From assembly GCA_021786375.1 (NCBI GenBank), contig JAJYNL010000106.1, forward strand, positions 1-64,000: a DNA stretch of 64,000 bases, read 5' to 3'. Both the position numbers and the translations under genes were made by a program. Below, piece by piece: positions 33,983 through 41,784 of the stretch. The DNA comes from Actinomycetes bacterium. Its GTDB lineage: Bacteria; Actinomycetota; Acidimicrobiia; Acidimicrobiales; Acidimicrobiaceae. Below the pieces are notes generated by a model. The model saw only the letters and a list, made by a program, of their open reading frames with translations, ran no database searches and was not told the DNA's origin. Numbering within the stretch: the first letter of the stretch is position 1; each line of letters opens with the position of its first letter.

Positions 33983-34882
33983 CTACCAGCCTCGCTCGGC
34001 AAGGTGGACGTCGACCTTGTCCATCTCGATTCCCACCATCGGGACACCCAGGTTGCGCGAAACCTTGGCCAGGATCGTCGCATCCTGGTAATGAGTCGTA
34101 GCCTCGACGATGGCACGCCCCCGCTTGGCGGGATCCCCGCTCTTGAAGATTCCCGAACCCACGAAGCAGGCTTCTGCTCCCAGCTGCATCACCAGAGCGG
34201 CATCGGCCGGTGTGGCAATACCGCCCGCACAGAAGAGCGGGACCGGTAACTTGCCGGCTTCGGCAATCTCGGCCACCAGCTCGTAGGGAGCACGCAGCTC
34301 CTTGGCCCATCCGTGCAGCTCGGCCGAGTCGGCCTGGGTGATCTTCTTGATGTCACCCACGATCGAGCGAAGATGCCGCACCGCCTCCACCACGTTTCCC
34401 GTCCCCGCCTCGCCCTTAGACCTGATCAGGGCAGCGCCCTCGGAGATGCGGCGAAGCGCCTCCCCCAGGTTGGTGGCGCCGCAGACAAAGGGAACGGAGA
34501 AGCGCCACTTGTCGATGTGGTATGCCTCGTCCGCCGGCGTGAGCACCTCGGACTCGTCGATGTAGTCCACCTGCAGGGCCTCGAGGATCTGCGCCTCGAC
34601 GAAGTGGCCGATGCGGGCCTTGGCCATCACCGGGATCGACACGGCGGCCTGGATCTCCTCGATCAGGGCCGGGTCACTCATACGCGCCACGCCACCGTCA
34701 CGGCGAATGTCGGCCGGCACGCGTTCGAGCGCCATAACCGCGACCGCACCCGCATCCTCGGCGATCTTTGCCTGGTCGGCGGTGACGACGTCCATGATGA
34801 CGCCGCCTCGCAGCATCTCGGCGAGGCCACGCTTCACCCGCGCGGTCGCCTTTGTCACAGCGGAAGCAGTCTCCTCGGTCAT
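33983..34882 (-). CDS. pdxS: Pyridoxal 5'-phosphate synthase lyase subunit PdxS
   Basis: PdxS builds PLP from ribose 5-phosphate, glyceraldehyde 3-phosphate and ammonia. The protein is highly conserved: [67 protein letters not shown], and the phosphate loops ending [13 protein letters not shown]. Both catalytic lysines are visible (in MAKARIGH and [11 protein letters not shown]). The ATG at 34880-34882 with AAAGGG upstream gives 299 aa. It ends with TAG directly before pdxT in the same reading frame. Confidence 0.97.
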   Translation of the reverse strand: MTEETASAVTKATARVKRGLAEMLRGGVIMDVVTADQAKIAEDAGAVAVMALERVPADIRRDGGVARMSDPALIEEIQAAVSIPVMAKARIGHFVEAQILEALQVDYIDESEVLTPADEAYHIDKWRFSVPFVCGATNLGEALRRISEGAALIRSKGEAGTGNVVEAVRHLRSIVGDIKKITQADSAELHGWAKELRAPYELVAEIAEAGKLPVPLFCAGGIATPADAALVMQLGAEACFVGSGIFKSGDPAKRGRAIVEATTHYQDATILAKVSRNLGVPMVGIEMDKVDVHLAERGW

Positions 34883-35141
34883 CTCAGACACCCTTTCGAC
34901 GGTCTTGGCAGGATGGGCGGCTCGCGAACGGCCACCCACGCGCCATACAGTCTAAGGCCTGCCGCAGCATTTCGGTGGGTCGGCCCACCGTAGCCGGGCG
35001 ATACCGATTCCACTGTCTCAGCACGCCCTATCAACCTAATCCGTCTATCGAGGACCTCCTCGAAACGGAATCAGCTGATGAAACCGCGCCCAGCGGAGAC
35101 CCCGCCCTCCGCCGCGGGAGCTGCGGGAGCCATCGACGGCG
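34883..35141. other. 259-bp intergenic region between DUF3048 gene and pdxS
   Basis: Both neighbours are on the minus strand, so this holds the end of the DUF3048 transcript and the pdxS promoter. A GGTGGG...CCCACC hairpin around 34975-34990 may be a terminator or part of the pdxS leader. No gene was seen. Confidence 0.4.
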
Positions 35142-36176
35142 CTACGGCTGCACCGTGAGCGACGCCCCGACTGGAGCGAATATCACCCAGGTACGCCCGG
35201 GCAGGATCCTGACGGGTTTGCCGTCGGTGTAGGTGTAGACGGGCGTTGCAGAAGGCGAGGATTTGGCCCACTGCGATGCGGCGATCCTGCCCCCGAAGGC
35301 AACTTCGGCGTTTCCGGATCCCACCAGCTGCGCCTCGGGCACCGGGTTTCCGGCCGGATCGACGAACCCGGTGTTCACGTAGTTCACGTATTCGATGATC
35401 ACGTTGGTGGCCGTTATGGGCGAGCCGCTCGTCGTGGCCATCTGGGTGCCGTTGATCGACTTGGTCCAATCCGAGTTGGTGGCGTTGTAGGTCCAGGTAT
35501 CACTTACCGCCCCCGAGATGTTGATGGTAAAAGAAGTCGCGGCCTTGGACAGGTTGGCCGGCTCACTGGTTCCGGGCTTGGCATAGGCAAACAGCGCATG
35601 AGGCGTCGAACCCCGTCCGCCGGCAGCTTTGTAAAGGGCGGCGGTGGAGCTGTAGAGGTTGTGGGGCTCGGGACGGCCATAGTCGCGATAGTAGGCCGAA
35701 CCGGCCAGATTCGCACCCACATCGACCACCCCGGTCGCCTGCATATCCGCAATGAAGGTGGGAATGCCGCCGGAATAGGCGATCAGGCCCCCGGTCTGGG
35801 CGGCGAGAGCGGCATCCGTGCCTCGGATGGAACGGATCGGCCCCACCTTGGCCGCATTCTGGGACTGGAAGACGGCCATATAGCGGGTCAGCCCTCCTTC
35901 GACCTCCTCCTCATAAACCACGTCCGCATGGTCGATTCCCGACTGCGGCCAGGCCTGGGGGGCGTTGTCGATCTTCACCATCAGCGGAGGCCGGTTGGGA
36001 TTTGGCCCTCCCGGAACCTGGGGCAGACCGGTCAGCGCGTAGGCCGGCGCCGCCGTGGTTGTGGTCGTGGACGCTTTGCCGGCGGTCGTCGACGTCGTTG
36101 CGGTCTTGGACCCGCAGGCCGCCAGAAGTGCGGCCGCGCCAACGGAGGCGGCAATGAACTTGGCCTTGGGACGCAA
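35142..36176 (-). CDS. DUF3048 (YerB-like) lipoprotein
   Basis: Predicted lipoprotein: a basic start, hydrophobic stretch and lipobox LAAC (Cys21), then a Thr/Ser-rich linker. The remaining 300 residues are the DUF3048 domain of Bacillus YerB, with PPLMVKIDNAPQAWPQSGIDHADVVYEE, EGGLTRYMAVFQS and VGPIRSIRGTD characteristic. The start is TTG at 36174-36176, chosen because AAGGAG lies a few nt upstream and the signal sequence begins there. Molecular function is unknown. It lies 14 nt after the M48-like gene. Confidence 0.88.
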   Translation of the reverse strand: MRPKAKFIAASVGAAALLAACGSKTATTSTTAGKASTTTTTAAPAYALTGLPQVPGGPNPNRPPLMVKIDNAPQAWPQSGIDHADVVYEEEVEGGLTRYMAVFQSQNAAKVGPIRSIRGTDAALAAQTGGLIAYSGGIPTFIADMQATGVVDVGANLAGSAYYRDYGRPEPHNLYSSTAALYKAAGGRGSTPHALFAYAKPGTSEPANLSKAATSFTINISGAVSDTWTYNATNSDWTKSINGTQMATTSGSPITATNVIIEYVNYVNTGFVDPAGNPVPEAQLVGSGNAEVAFGGRIAASQWAKSSPSATPVYTYTDGKPVRILPGRTWVIFAPVGASLTVQP

Positions 36177-36190
36177 ACTCAGCTCCTTGG

Positions 36191-37009
36191 TCAGAACTCG
36201 GATATCTCTGTCAACCGCTCGGATGTAACCACCTCGCGGAGCTCCGGGATGAACCAGAACGGGCCGAACAGGCGTCGCTTGGGATCCGTGGCGGGTTGAA
36301 CCTTTATCTGCTCGGCTTTCTGCAGGAGCGAGATTAGCGCGGGAGGAAAACGAGTGGCGGTCAGCGCTCCGACGTCTCCAGCGATGTCCCGCCCGAGCAT
36401 CGCCCGCGTGTACACGGTTGGAACCGCACCGGGCCAAAAGCGCCCCACGACGCGGCGGAAGGAGCGGACCTTTGCCTCAAATGCCACCTCACCCGAGCGA
36501 ATCTTGACCAGCTCCCTTGCCAGAAGTGCTTCCAGCTCTAGCCGGGTGAGCAGCTCCAAGGCACCACTGGTGACCACCACTGCTCCGCTGCGCCCGGGTC
36601 CCTGCAAGGCCAGAGCATTCACCTGGGGCTCGTCGAGGAGGTATACGCCGGGCGGCTCGAGACCGATCGTCGCCGAGATTCCCTCCACGAGAGACTCGGC
36701 GCGAGGCGCGCTGTCGGCATCCAGCGGCGTCAAGTCAAGGAGACGCGTCTCGTCGCCGCCTGCCTGGCTGTAACCGACCAGCGCTATGACCAAGGAGGCG
36801 ACAAGTATGACGACACCTGCAAATCCCGCGACACCGCCGGGAACCCCGGCGGCGGCCAGAAGGACTCCGATCACCACGCCCAAAACGACTCCGGCGACGC
36901 CGCCTACCGCCACGTAGTAGGACACCACCTCGGCGGCGCCCTTCTTGGGATCGAATCCCTCTAATCCTCCCCACAGGGTGTATGTGCTCTGCTTGGCCAC
37001 GTGCTCCAC
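36191..37009 (-). CDS. M48 (HtpX-like) peptidase homologue lacking the zinc motif
   Basis: Two N-terminal membrane segments (about 30-55 and 62-80) are followed by a domain of HtpX architecture: GVYLLDEPQVNALALQGPGRSGAVVVTSGALELLTRLELEALLARELVKI. In active members the last part reads 'LEAVLAHELAHI', with the zinc motif HEXXH. Here residues 165-169 are RELVK, so both zinc histidines are replaced while the fold-defining flanks are kept. It should be proteolytically inactive. GTG start, 4 nt after the mannosyltransferase stop. 272 aa. Confidence 0.75.
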   Translation of the reverse strand: MEHVAKQSTYTLWGGLEGFDPKKGAAEVVSYYVAVGGVAGVVLGVVIGVLLAAAGVPGGVAGFAGVVILVASLVIALVGYSQAGGDETRLLDLTPLDADSAPRAESLVEGISATIGLEPPGVYLLDEPQVNALALQGPGRSGAVVVTSGALELLTRLELEALLARELVKIRSGEVAFEAKVRSFRRVVGRFWPGAVPTVYTRAMLGRDIAGDVGALTATRFPPALISLLQKAEQIKVQPATDPKRRLFGPFWFIPELREVVTSERLTEISEF

Positions 37010-37012
37010 TCT

Positions 37013-38086
37013 TCAGGCCGAGAGTGCCTCCTCGAAGGCGCTCAAATACATCTTGGCAAGGCCCTCCATCGAGAACTCCGCGGCGCGCACGCTACCTTTG
37101 GCCACCAGACGCTCCGCAAGCGCCCGATCCGAGAGTACCAAGTCAATACTCTCCGCCAGGCGGCGATGATCGCCCGGAGGCACCAGAAGCGCCTCTTTCG
37201 CGTCACGGGCCACGTCCCGATAGCCGGTAATGTCCGAAGCGATTATCGCCGTGGACGCTGCCATCGCCTCCAGCAGCACCACCCCGAAGGACTCGCCATA
37301 GAGGCTAGGCGCAACGTAGACGTCGGCCGCACGCAGCCTGAGCGCCACCTCGGAGTCCGAGATTCGCCCCAACCAGTGCACGTTCTTCAGGCCCGCGTAA
37401 CGCCGGTGCAGCTCAGGCGACTGCGGTCCGTCGCCGGCGATCCAGAATTGAACGTCGCTCTCGACTAACGGAACCGCCTCCAACAGAACCTCGAGCCCTT
37501 TGCGGTGCTCGTGGCGGCCGAGGAACAGCACCGACCGACCACTCTTGGGCCAGGATGGCTCCGCCGCGAAGCGGCGCAGGTCCACCCCGTTTCCCACCAC
37601 GCGGTATTCACCGCCCACTACTCGGGAAGCAGTGCGCGCGGCATCCTCGGAGACGGCAAAGCGAAGCGCCAGCCGATCGGCCAGGGGGCGCAGAAGCCTT
37701 CCCCAGGCCAGATAGGGGAGCGATACGCCCTGCCGATGGAATGTTCCCACCACCGGGACCCGAACCGAGGCCAGCGTGACCAGTGCGGGCCCTGGCGCGA
37801 GAGGCTCGTGCAAATGCACGAGGTCGAACTTTGCACGGCGCAGCTCCCGGCGGAGAGCGGCAAGTGTGGTGGTACGCAAGCCGGTGGGCGCAATGGAGCC
37901 GTTGGCCCGCAGCCTGAGTGAAGGGCCGAGGCAGATCATCTCGTAGGGGGGCTTGACGTCGTCGCAGGGTGCCAGCAGCTCCACCTCGTGCCCTAGCCGC
38001 CGCATCTCTTCCGTAAGCCCCACCACCTGGCTCTGCACGCCACCCGGGTAGCCAAGGCTGTATGGACATACGACCGCGATCTTCAC
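37013..38086 (-). CDS. pimA: GT4 glycosyltransferase, PimA-like phosphatidylinositol mannosyltransferase
   Basis: Probably adds the first mannose from GDP-mannose to phosphatidylinositol at the inner face of the membrane. GT-B fold: VKIAVVCPYSLGYPGGVQSQV at the N-terminus, LVHLHEPLAPGPALVTL, GTFHRQG, then FLGRHEHRKGLEVLLEAV and the donor-site PSLYGESFGVVLLEAMA. The GTG at 38084-38086 gives 357 aa, close to mycobacterial PimA; the frame is open for another 330 codons upstream, but that part is antisense to the MFS gene and not homologous. The gene order with acyltransferase and pgsA supports the PIM assignment. Confidence 0.85.
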   Translation of the reverse strand: MKIAVVCPYSLGYPGGVQSQVVGLTEEMRRLGHEVELLAPCDDVKPPYEMICLGPSLRLRANGSIAPTGLRTTTLAALRRELRRAKFDLVHLHEPLAPGPALVTLASVRVPVVGTFHRQGVSLPYLAWGRLLRPLADRLALRFAVSEDAARTASRVVGGEYRVVGNGVDLRRFAAEPSWPKSGRSVLFLGRHEHRKGLEVLLEAVPLVESDVQFWIAGDGPQSPELHRRYAGLKNVHWLGRISDSEVALRLRAADVYVAPSLYGESFGVVLLEAMAASTAIIASDITGYRDVARDAKEALLVPPGDHRRLAESIDLVLSDRALAERLVAKGSVRAAEFSMEGLAKMYLSAFEEALSA

Positions 38087-38365
38087 CCCATACAGGCTAA
38101 AAGAGGCGGGGTTGCTTGCGGTCGCTGCGCCGCGCAAAGGAGGCTCGCTGCCTACTTTGTACGTATATTTGGATCTATAATCGAAAAGGCCTTGGTTCGC
38201 CGCCATGCGGCGACGGGTATTGCGGGCCAGGTGGGTGGGCATCGGCCAGCGAGGTTGGGGCGCGGGCCCAGCGTACACGAGATCGGCCCTTCCGCTTAAG
38301 GATCCTCTGCAACCTGTGCTGTCCGGATAACCGACCGAAGGACGGGGGAGATAGCGGTAGAGGCA
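38087..38365. other. 279-bp divergent region between pimA and MFS genes
   Basis: A TATAAT at 38176-38181 in an AT-rich patch reads towards the MFS gene and would give a leader of about 180 nt. The leader contains the stem CGCCGC-CAT-GCGGCG near 38195-38210. I could not match the leader to a known riboswitch class. No gene was seen. Confidence 0.4.
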
Positions 38366-39820
38366 GTGCAACGACATGGCGTCCGACGACTCCTGGCCGA
38401 ACCGCAAAGGCCCGAGGCGATCCGCAAGCTTCCTTACGCCCACTGGCTTGTCGTGGGCACCGTTTGCGTCGGCGCGTTCATGGGCCAGTTGGACGCAAGC
38501 ATCGTCACCCAGGCCTTCCCCATCCTGCAAAAGGACTTCCACACCTCGGTAGCAGCAGTGCAGTGGGTGGGACTCGCCTACCTCCTCGTCCTGATCAGCT
38601 TGCTTGCCGCCGTCGGCCGCATTGCGGACATGGTCGGCCGCAAGCTGCTCTATACCTACGGGTTCTTGATCTTCATCCTTGGCTCGGCGCTCTCCGGCTT
38701 CGCCCCCTCGCTCGGATTCCTGGTGGCGGCTCGCGTCTTGCAGGGAGCCGGCGCGGCCATGCTGCAGGCGAACAGCGTTGCCATCATCGTGGCGGCAACC
38801 CCCAAGAGCAAGCTCGGGACCGCGATCGGCGTCCAGGGGGCAGCCCAGGCACTCGGTCTCGCGATAGGCCCTGCGGTTGGGGGCCTGCTGATGGCCATCG
38901 GAGGCTGGCAGCTCATCTTCTTCGTCAACGTCCCGGCCGGCCTGATCGGTACGCTGCTGGGCTGGTTCCTGATCCCGCGCTCGCAGCATCTCTCCAAGCG
39001 CGTCTCCTTCGACTGGGCGGGCCTGGCGCTCTTCGTGCCCTCGGTCACCGCCCTGCTGCTGGCTGTCTCGGAGGGGAACCACCTGGGCTGGCTCTCTCCG
39101 GAAATCCTCGGCCTCTTCGCCTTGTTCCTACTCGGCGGGACCTTGTTCGTCCTGCGCCAGCGCAAGATTCCAAATCCGATGATCGACCTCGACCTCTTCA
39201 AGCGAGTCACCTTCACCATTGGGATCATCACCGGACTCATCTGCTACATGGTTCTCTTCGGGGTGCTGTTCGTGGTCCCGTTCCTACTCGTCAACTCGCT
39301 CCATGTACCGGTCGGGCGCTCCGGCCTCGAGCTAATGGTCATGCCGGCGGGACTGGGCATGGTCGCCCCCTTCGCCGGCCGGCTCGCGGATCGCGTCGGA
39401 GCCCGCTCCCTTACCGTCATCGGGATGTTGATCACGGCGGCCATGCTCAGCGTCCTGGCCATCAGCCACTCCGACGTTGTGCTCTTCCTCGTCGAGCTGG
39501 CGTTGGTGGGAGCAGGACTCGGACTCTTCACCGCCCCCAATAACGCGTCGGTCATGGGAGCCTCGCCTACTCAGAAGTCCGGCCTTGCCAGCGGAGTATT
39601 GAACATGGCCAGAGGCATGGGCACATCACTCGGCCTGGCGCTGACCGGGCTGGTCTTCGACACGGTTGTCGGCTCAGGTCTGCACGTGAGCGCGACCGTC
39701 GCACGTGGCTTCAACGCGTCGGTGATCTTCCTGGCGATCGTGGCTGCGATAGGCGCCATTCTGACCGCCTTCCGCGGCAAAACACCTCTCAACCTCGATC
39801 CGGTGCTCACGGCCGAGTAG
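38366..39820 (+). CDS. MFS transporter, DHA2 (EmrB/QacA) drug-exporter type
   Basis: Fourteen membrane segments over 484 aa fit the DHA2 family of proton-driven exporters. Visible motifs are MGQLDASIVTQAFPILQKDF (motif D1 region), GRIADMVGRKLLYTYG (motif A), LQGAGAAMLQANSVAIIV and the motif C-like LAIGPAVGGLL. The start is GTG at 38366, with GGTAGAGG upstream. It is the only plus-strand gene inside the lipid mannoside locus, ends 12 nt from the convergent acyltransferase and has a long leader. The substrate is unknown. Confidence 0.88.
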   Translation: MQRHGVRRLLAEPQRPEAIRKLPYAHWLVVGTVCVGAFMGQLDASIVTQAFPILQKDFHTSVAAVQWVGLAYLLVLISLLAAVGRIADMVGRKLLYTYGFLIFILGSALSGFAPSLGFLVAARVLQGAGAAMLQANSVAIIVAATPKSKLGTAIGVQGAAQALGLAIGPAVGGLLMAIGGWQLIFFVNVPAGLIGTLLGWFLIPRSQHLSKRVSFDWAGLALFVPSVTALLLAVSEGNHLGWLSPEILGLFALFLLGGTLFVLRQRKIPNPMIDLDLFKRVTFTIGIITGLICYMVLFGVLFVVPFLLVNSLHVPVGRSGLELMVMPAGLGMVAPFAGRLADRVGARSLTVIGMLITAAMLSVLAISHSDVVLFLVELALVGAGLGLFTAPNNASVMGASPTQKSGLASGVLNMARGMGTSLGLALTGLVFDTVVGSGLHVSATVARGFNASVIFLAIVAAIGAILTAFRGKTPLNLDPVLTAE

Positions 39821-39831
39821 CCACCAGCCGT

Positions 39832-40716
39832 TCAGAAGAGCGGCTGGAAGACGTGCCACTGCTCGGGAGCTTGCCTGATCAGCGACTCGAAACTGCAAGC
39901 GATTTGCTGCGTAAGTCGTTTGGCGTCATCGCGCAGGCTCCCGCGCGGCCCTACCTCCAAAGCGGGCAGGATCCGCAACAGGTGCCCGCCTCGTGGTTCG
40001 AAGTAGGCGGCGGTTGGGAGCATCGGCGCTCCCGTGCGCAAGGCAAGAATGGCCGGCCCCATCGGAAATTCCACGGCCTTGCCGAAGAAGTCGACCTCCA
40101 CGCTTGCTGCCCCGATGCTTCGATCAGCCACGAGTGCCACAACCTCGTTACGCCTCAGTGCCGCCACAAGCTTGGGCATCGGATCATCATCGTGAGGGAC
40201 CACGGTCACACCGAACTCCGCGCGGCGTGTGACGAACCAATCAAAAAGCTCCGGGGGCTCCAGCCTCTCCGCCACCGCCGTCACCTTGTAGCGCCGGTGA
40301 TCCACCCATGCCGCCGCAAAGTCCCAGTTTCCCAGATGCGGGGCGACCACGATCGCCCCTTTGCCACCGGCAAGCGCTTCGTCGAGATTTTCCAGGCCCT
40401 CGCCGCGGCCGCGCGCCACCAAGGAGGACCTGCTCCCATAACCGATCTTGAAGGCTTCGAACCAGTACTGGGCGTACGAGGCGAAGGCGCGCTGCACCAC
40501 CGGCTCGAGGCGCGAAGGGGGGCCGTCCACCACCGGCTCCAGGTTCCTGCGAACCACTGAGCGTCGCCTTGGACTGGATACGTACGCAACACCGCCGGCG
40601 ACAAGGCCGACAAGCGGGGCAAGCTCGAAGGGGACCAGCGATGCGGCTCGTGAAGCGCCTACGTAGCCGAGGTAGGCGGTCCTTGCCCTCAGGCGGCTAA
40701 TCGTATCTTTAGGCAT
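39832..40716 (-). CDS. Phosphatidylinositol mannoside acyltransferase-like protein (LpxL/HtrB family)
   Basis: Membrane-associated acyltransferase related to LpxL and to mycobacterial PatA, which acylates phosphatidylinositol mannosides. The HX4D catalytic motif is in VVAPHLGNWDFAAAW. The substrate motif region follows as VALVADRSIGAASVEVDFFGKAVEFPMGPAILALRTGAP, and the C-terminus reads QAPEQWHVFQPLF. Length (294 aa) is typical. It lies between pgsA and pimA on the same strand, exactly as in mycobacteria, although an MFS gene is now inserted before pimA. Confidence 0.86.
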   Translation of the reverse strand: MPKDTISRLRARTAYLGYVGASRAASLVPFELAPLVGLVAGGVAYVSSPRRRSVVRRNLEPVVDGPPSRLEPVVQRAFASYAQYWFEAFKIGYGSRSSLVARGRGEGLENLDEALAGGKGAIVVAPHLGNWDFAAAWVDHRRYKVTAVAERLEPPELFDWFVTRRAEFGVTVVPHDDDPMPKLVAALRRNEVVALVADRSIGAASVEVDFFGKAVEFPMGPAILALRTGAPMLPTAAYFEPRGGHLLRILPALEVGPRGSLRDDAKRLTQQIACSFESLIRQAPEQWHVFQPLF

Positions 40717-40767
40717 GACGAAGTCTTTGAGATGTCCCCAGGCGCAAGGTCGAGGCTTCCAGCGAGC

Positions 40768-41532
40768 CTACGAACGAGGCGAGAACCAATTTCTCGACGC
40801 GGACCGCTCACGAAGCCTGCGGGTTCGCTGCTCGCCAGGAGCCCCATCGCGATAACGGTACCGGCGCAGCCTCTCCCCGAGCACCGACTGCTCTCCTCTG
40901 GTCCGTCGTGGCCGGTAGTTCTGACGGGCCCGCAGCCTGAGTCTCGAATCACCACCGGTTGCCTGAATCCACACTTTGACGAAGCGCTGCGCCACGGTCA
41001 GCGCGGAGAGGACGAAGACGACCCAGAGCATCGGAACCAGGATCGGATAGATAAGGATACCCGCCGCCATCAGCACCACCCGCTCGGCGCGCTCCATGAT
41101 GCCACCTTTAGCGGAGAAGCCCAGCGACTCCGCTTTGGCACGCTGATAGGAGATGAGCGACGCCGCGCCGTAGATGCCCATGGGGAGCATCGCGAGCACC
41201 GTGTGGCCGCGCTGGAACAAATAGAAAGCCAGCCCCACGCTCAGCATCAGGTCGCTGAAGCGATCGGACACCGAGTCGAAGAAGGCGCCGCGCGCGGACG
41301 AGGTCCCGCGCACCTTGGCAACCGGCCCATCCAGAAGATCCGGCAGCGCCGAAAGCAGGAGGGCGAAGAATCCGAGCAGCAGGTGCCCGGTCCCGACTAG
41401 AAGGGCCGTGACTGCCGCCATGGCCAACCCGGTGAGGGTGAGCATGTCGGCGGTCACTCCGGCGTTGGCCAACGCACGGCCGATGGGCTGGGTTCGCCGG
41501 TCAACGTGTGACCGCAGATTCCCATCAAACAA
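40768..41532 (-). CDS. pgsA: CDP-alcohol phosphatidyltransferase, probable phosphatidylinositol phosphate synthase
   Basis: Transfers a phosphatidyl group from CDP-diacylglycerol to an alcohol, here probably inositol 1-phosphate. The CDP-OH-P signature is LLDGPVAKVRG followed by GAFFDSVSDRFSD, fitting DGxxAx..G..FDx3D. Six membrane segments follow. The likely start is TTG at 41530-41532 (reading FDGNLRSHVDRRTQPIGRAL, the family's usual N-terminus) with GGAG upstream; an ATG at 41580 is the alternative. A basic tail of 45 residues follows the last membrane segment. PGP synthase activity cannot be excluded. Confidence 0.85.
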   Translation of the reverse strand: MFDGNLRSHVDRRTQPIGRALANAGVTADMLTLTGLAMAAVTALLVGTGHLLLGFFALLLSALPDLLDGPVAKVRGTSSARGAFFDSVSDRFSDLMLSVGLAFYLFQRGHTVLAMLPMGIYGAASLISYQRAKAESLGFSAKGGIMERAERVVLMAAGILIYPILVPMLWVVFVLSALTVAQRFVKVWIQATGGDSRLRLRARQNYRPRRTRGEQSVLGERLRRYRYRDGAPGEQRTRRLRERSASRNWFSPRS

Positions 41533-41784
41533 GTCGAATCTCCAATTCCAATGCCGGTGCAACTCTTCGCAGCCTGGCATTTTCGCCTGAGTTCTCCTGC
41601 CAATGCTAACCGCTGAGCACCACAACCGGACGGAATGGAGCCCGCTTGTGCCCTCAATGTTGCCAAAGTCCCTATTAGCCAATTTGGCAGCGGCCCTGCA
41701 TTTGATAGTTTCACTCATGGAGTGCCCGGCGCTCGCCGAGCTCGTATGGGCCCCTGCGGGGTGCCTGGTCAGGAGGTGGTGGAT
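41533..41784. other. 252-bp divergent region between pgsA and the EF-G-like gene
   Basis: Holds the promoters of both genes. An inverted repeat TGCCAAA (41661-41667) / TTTGGCA (41683-41689) could be an operator or leader stem. No gene was seen. Confidence 0.35.

Noticed and set aside
38087-39082. 330-codon upstream extension of the PimA-like frame
   Set aside because: Lies wholly antisense to the start of the MFS gene; the glycosyltransferase homology begins at VKIAVVCPYSLG (38086).
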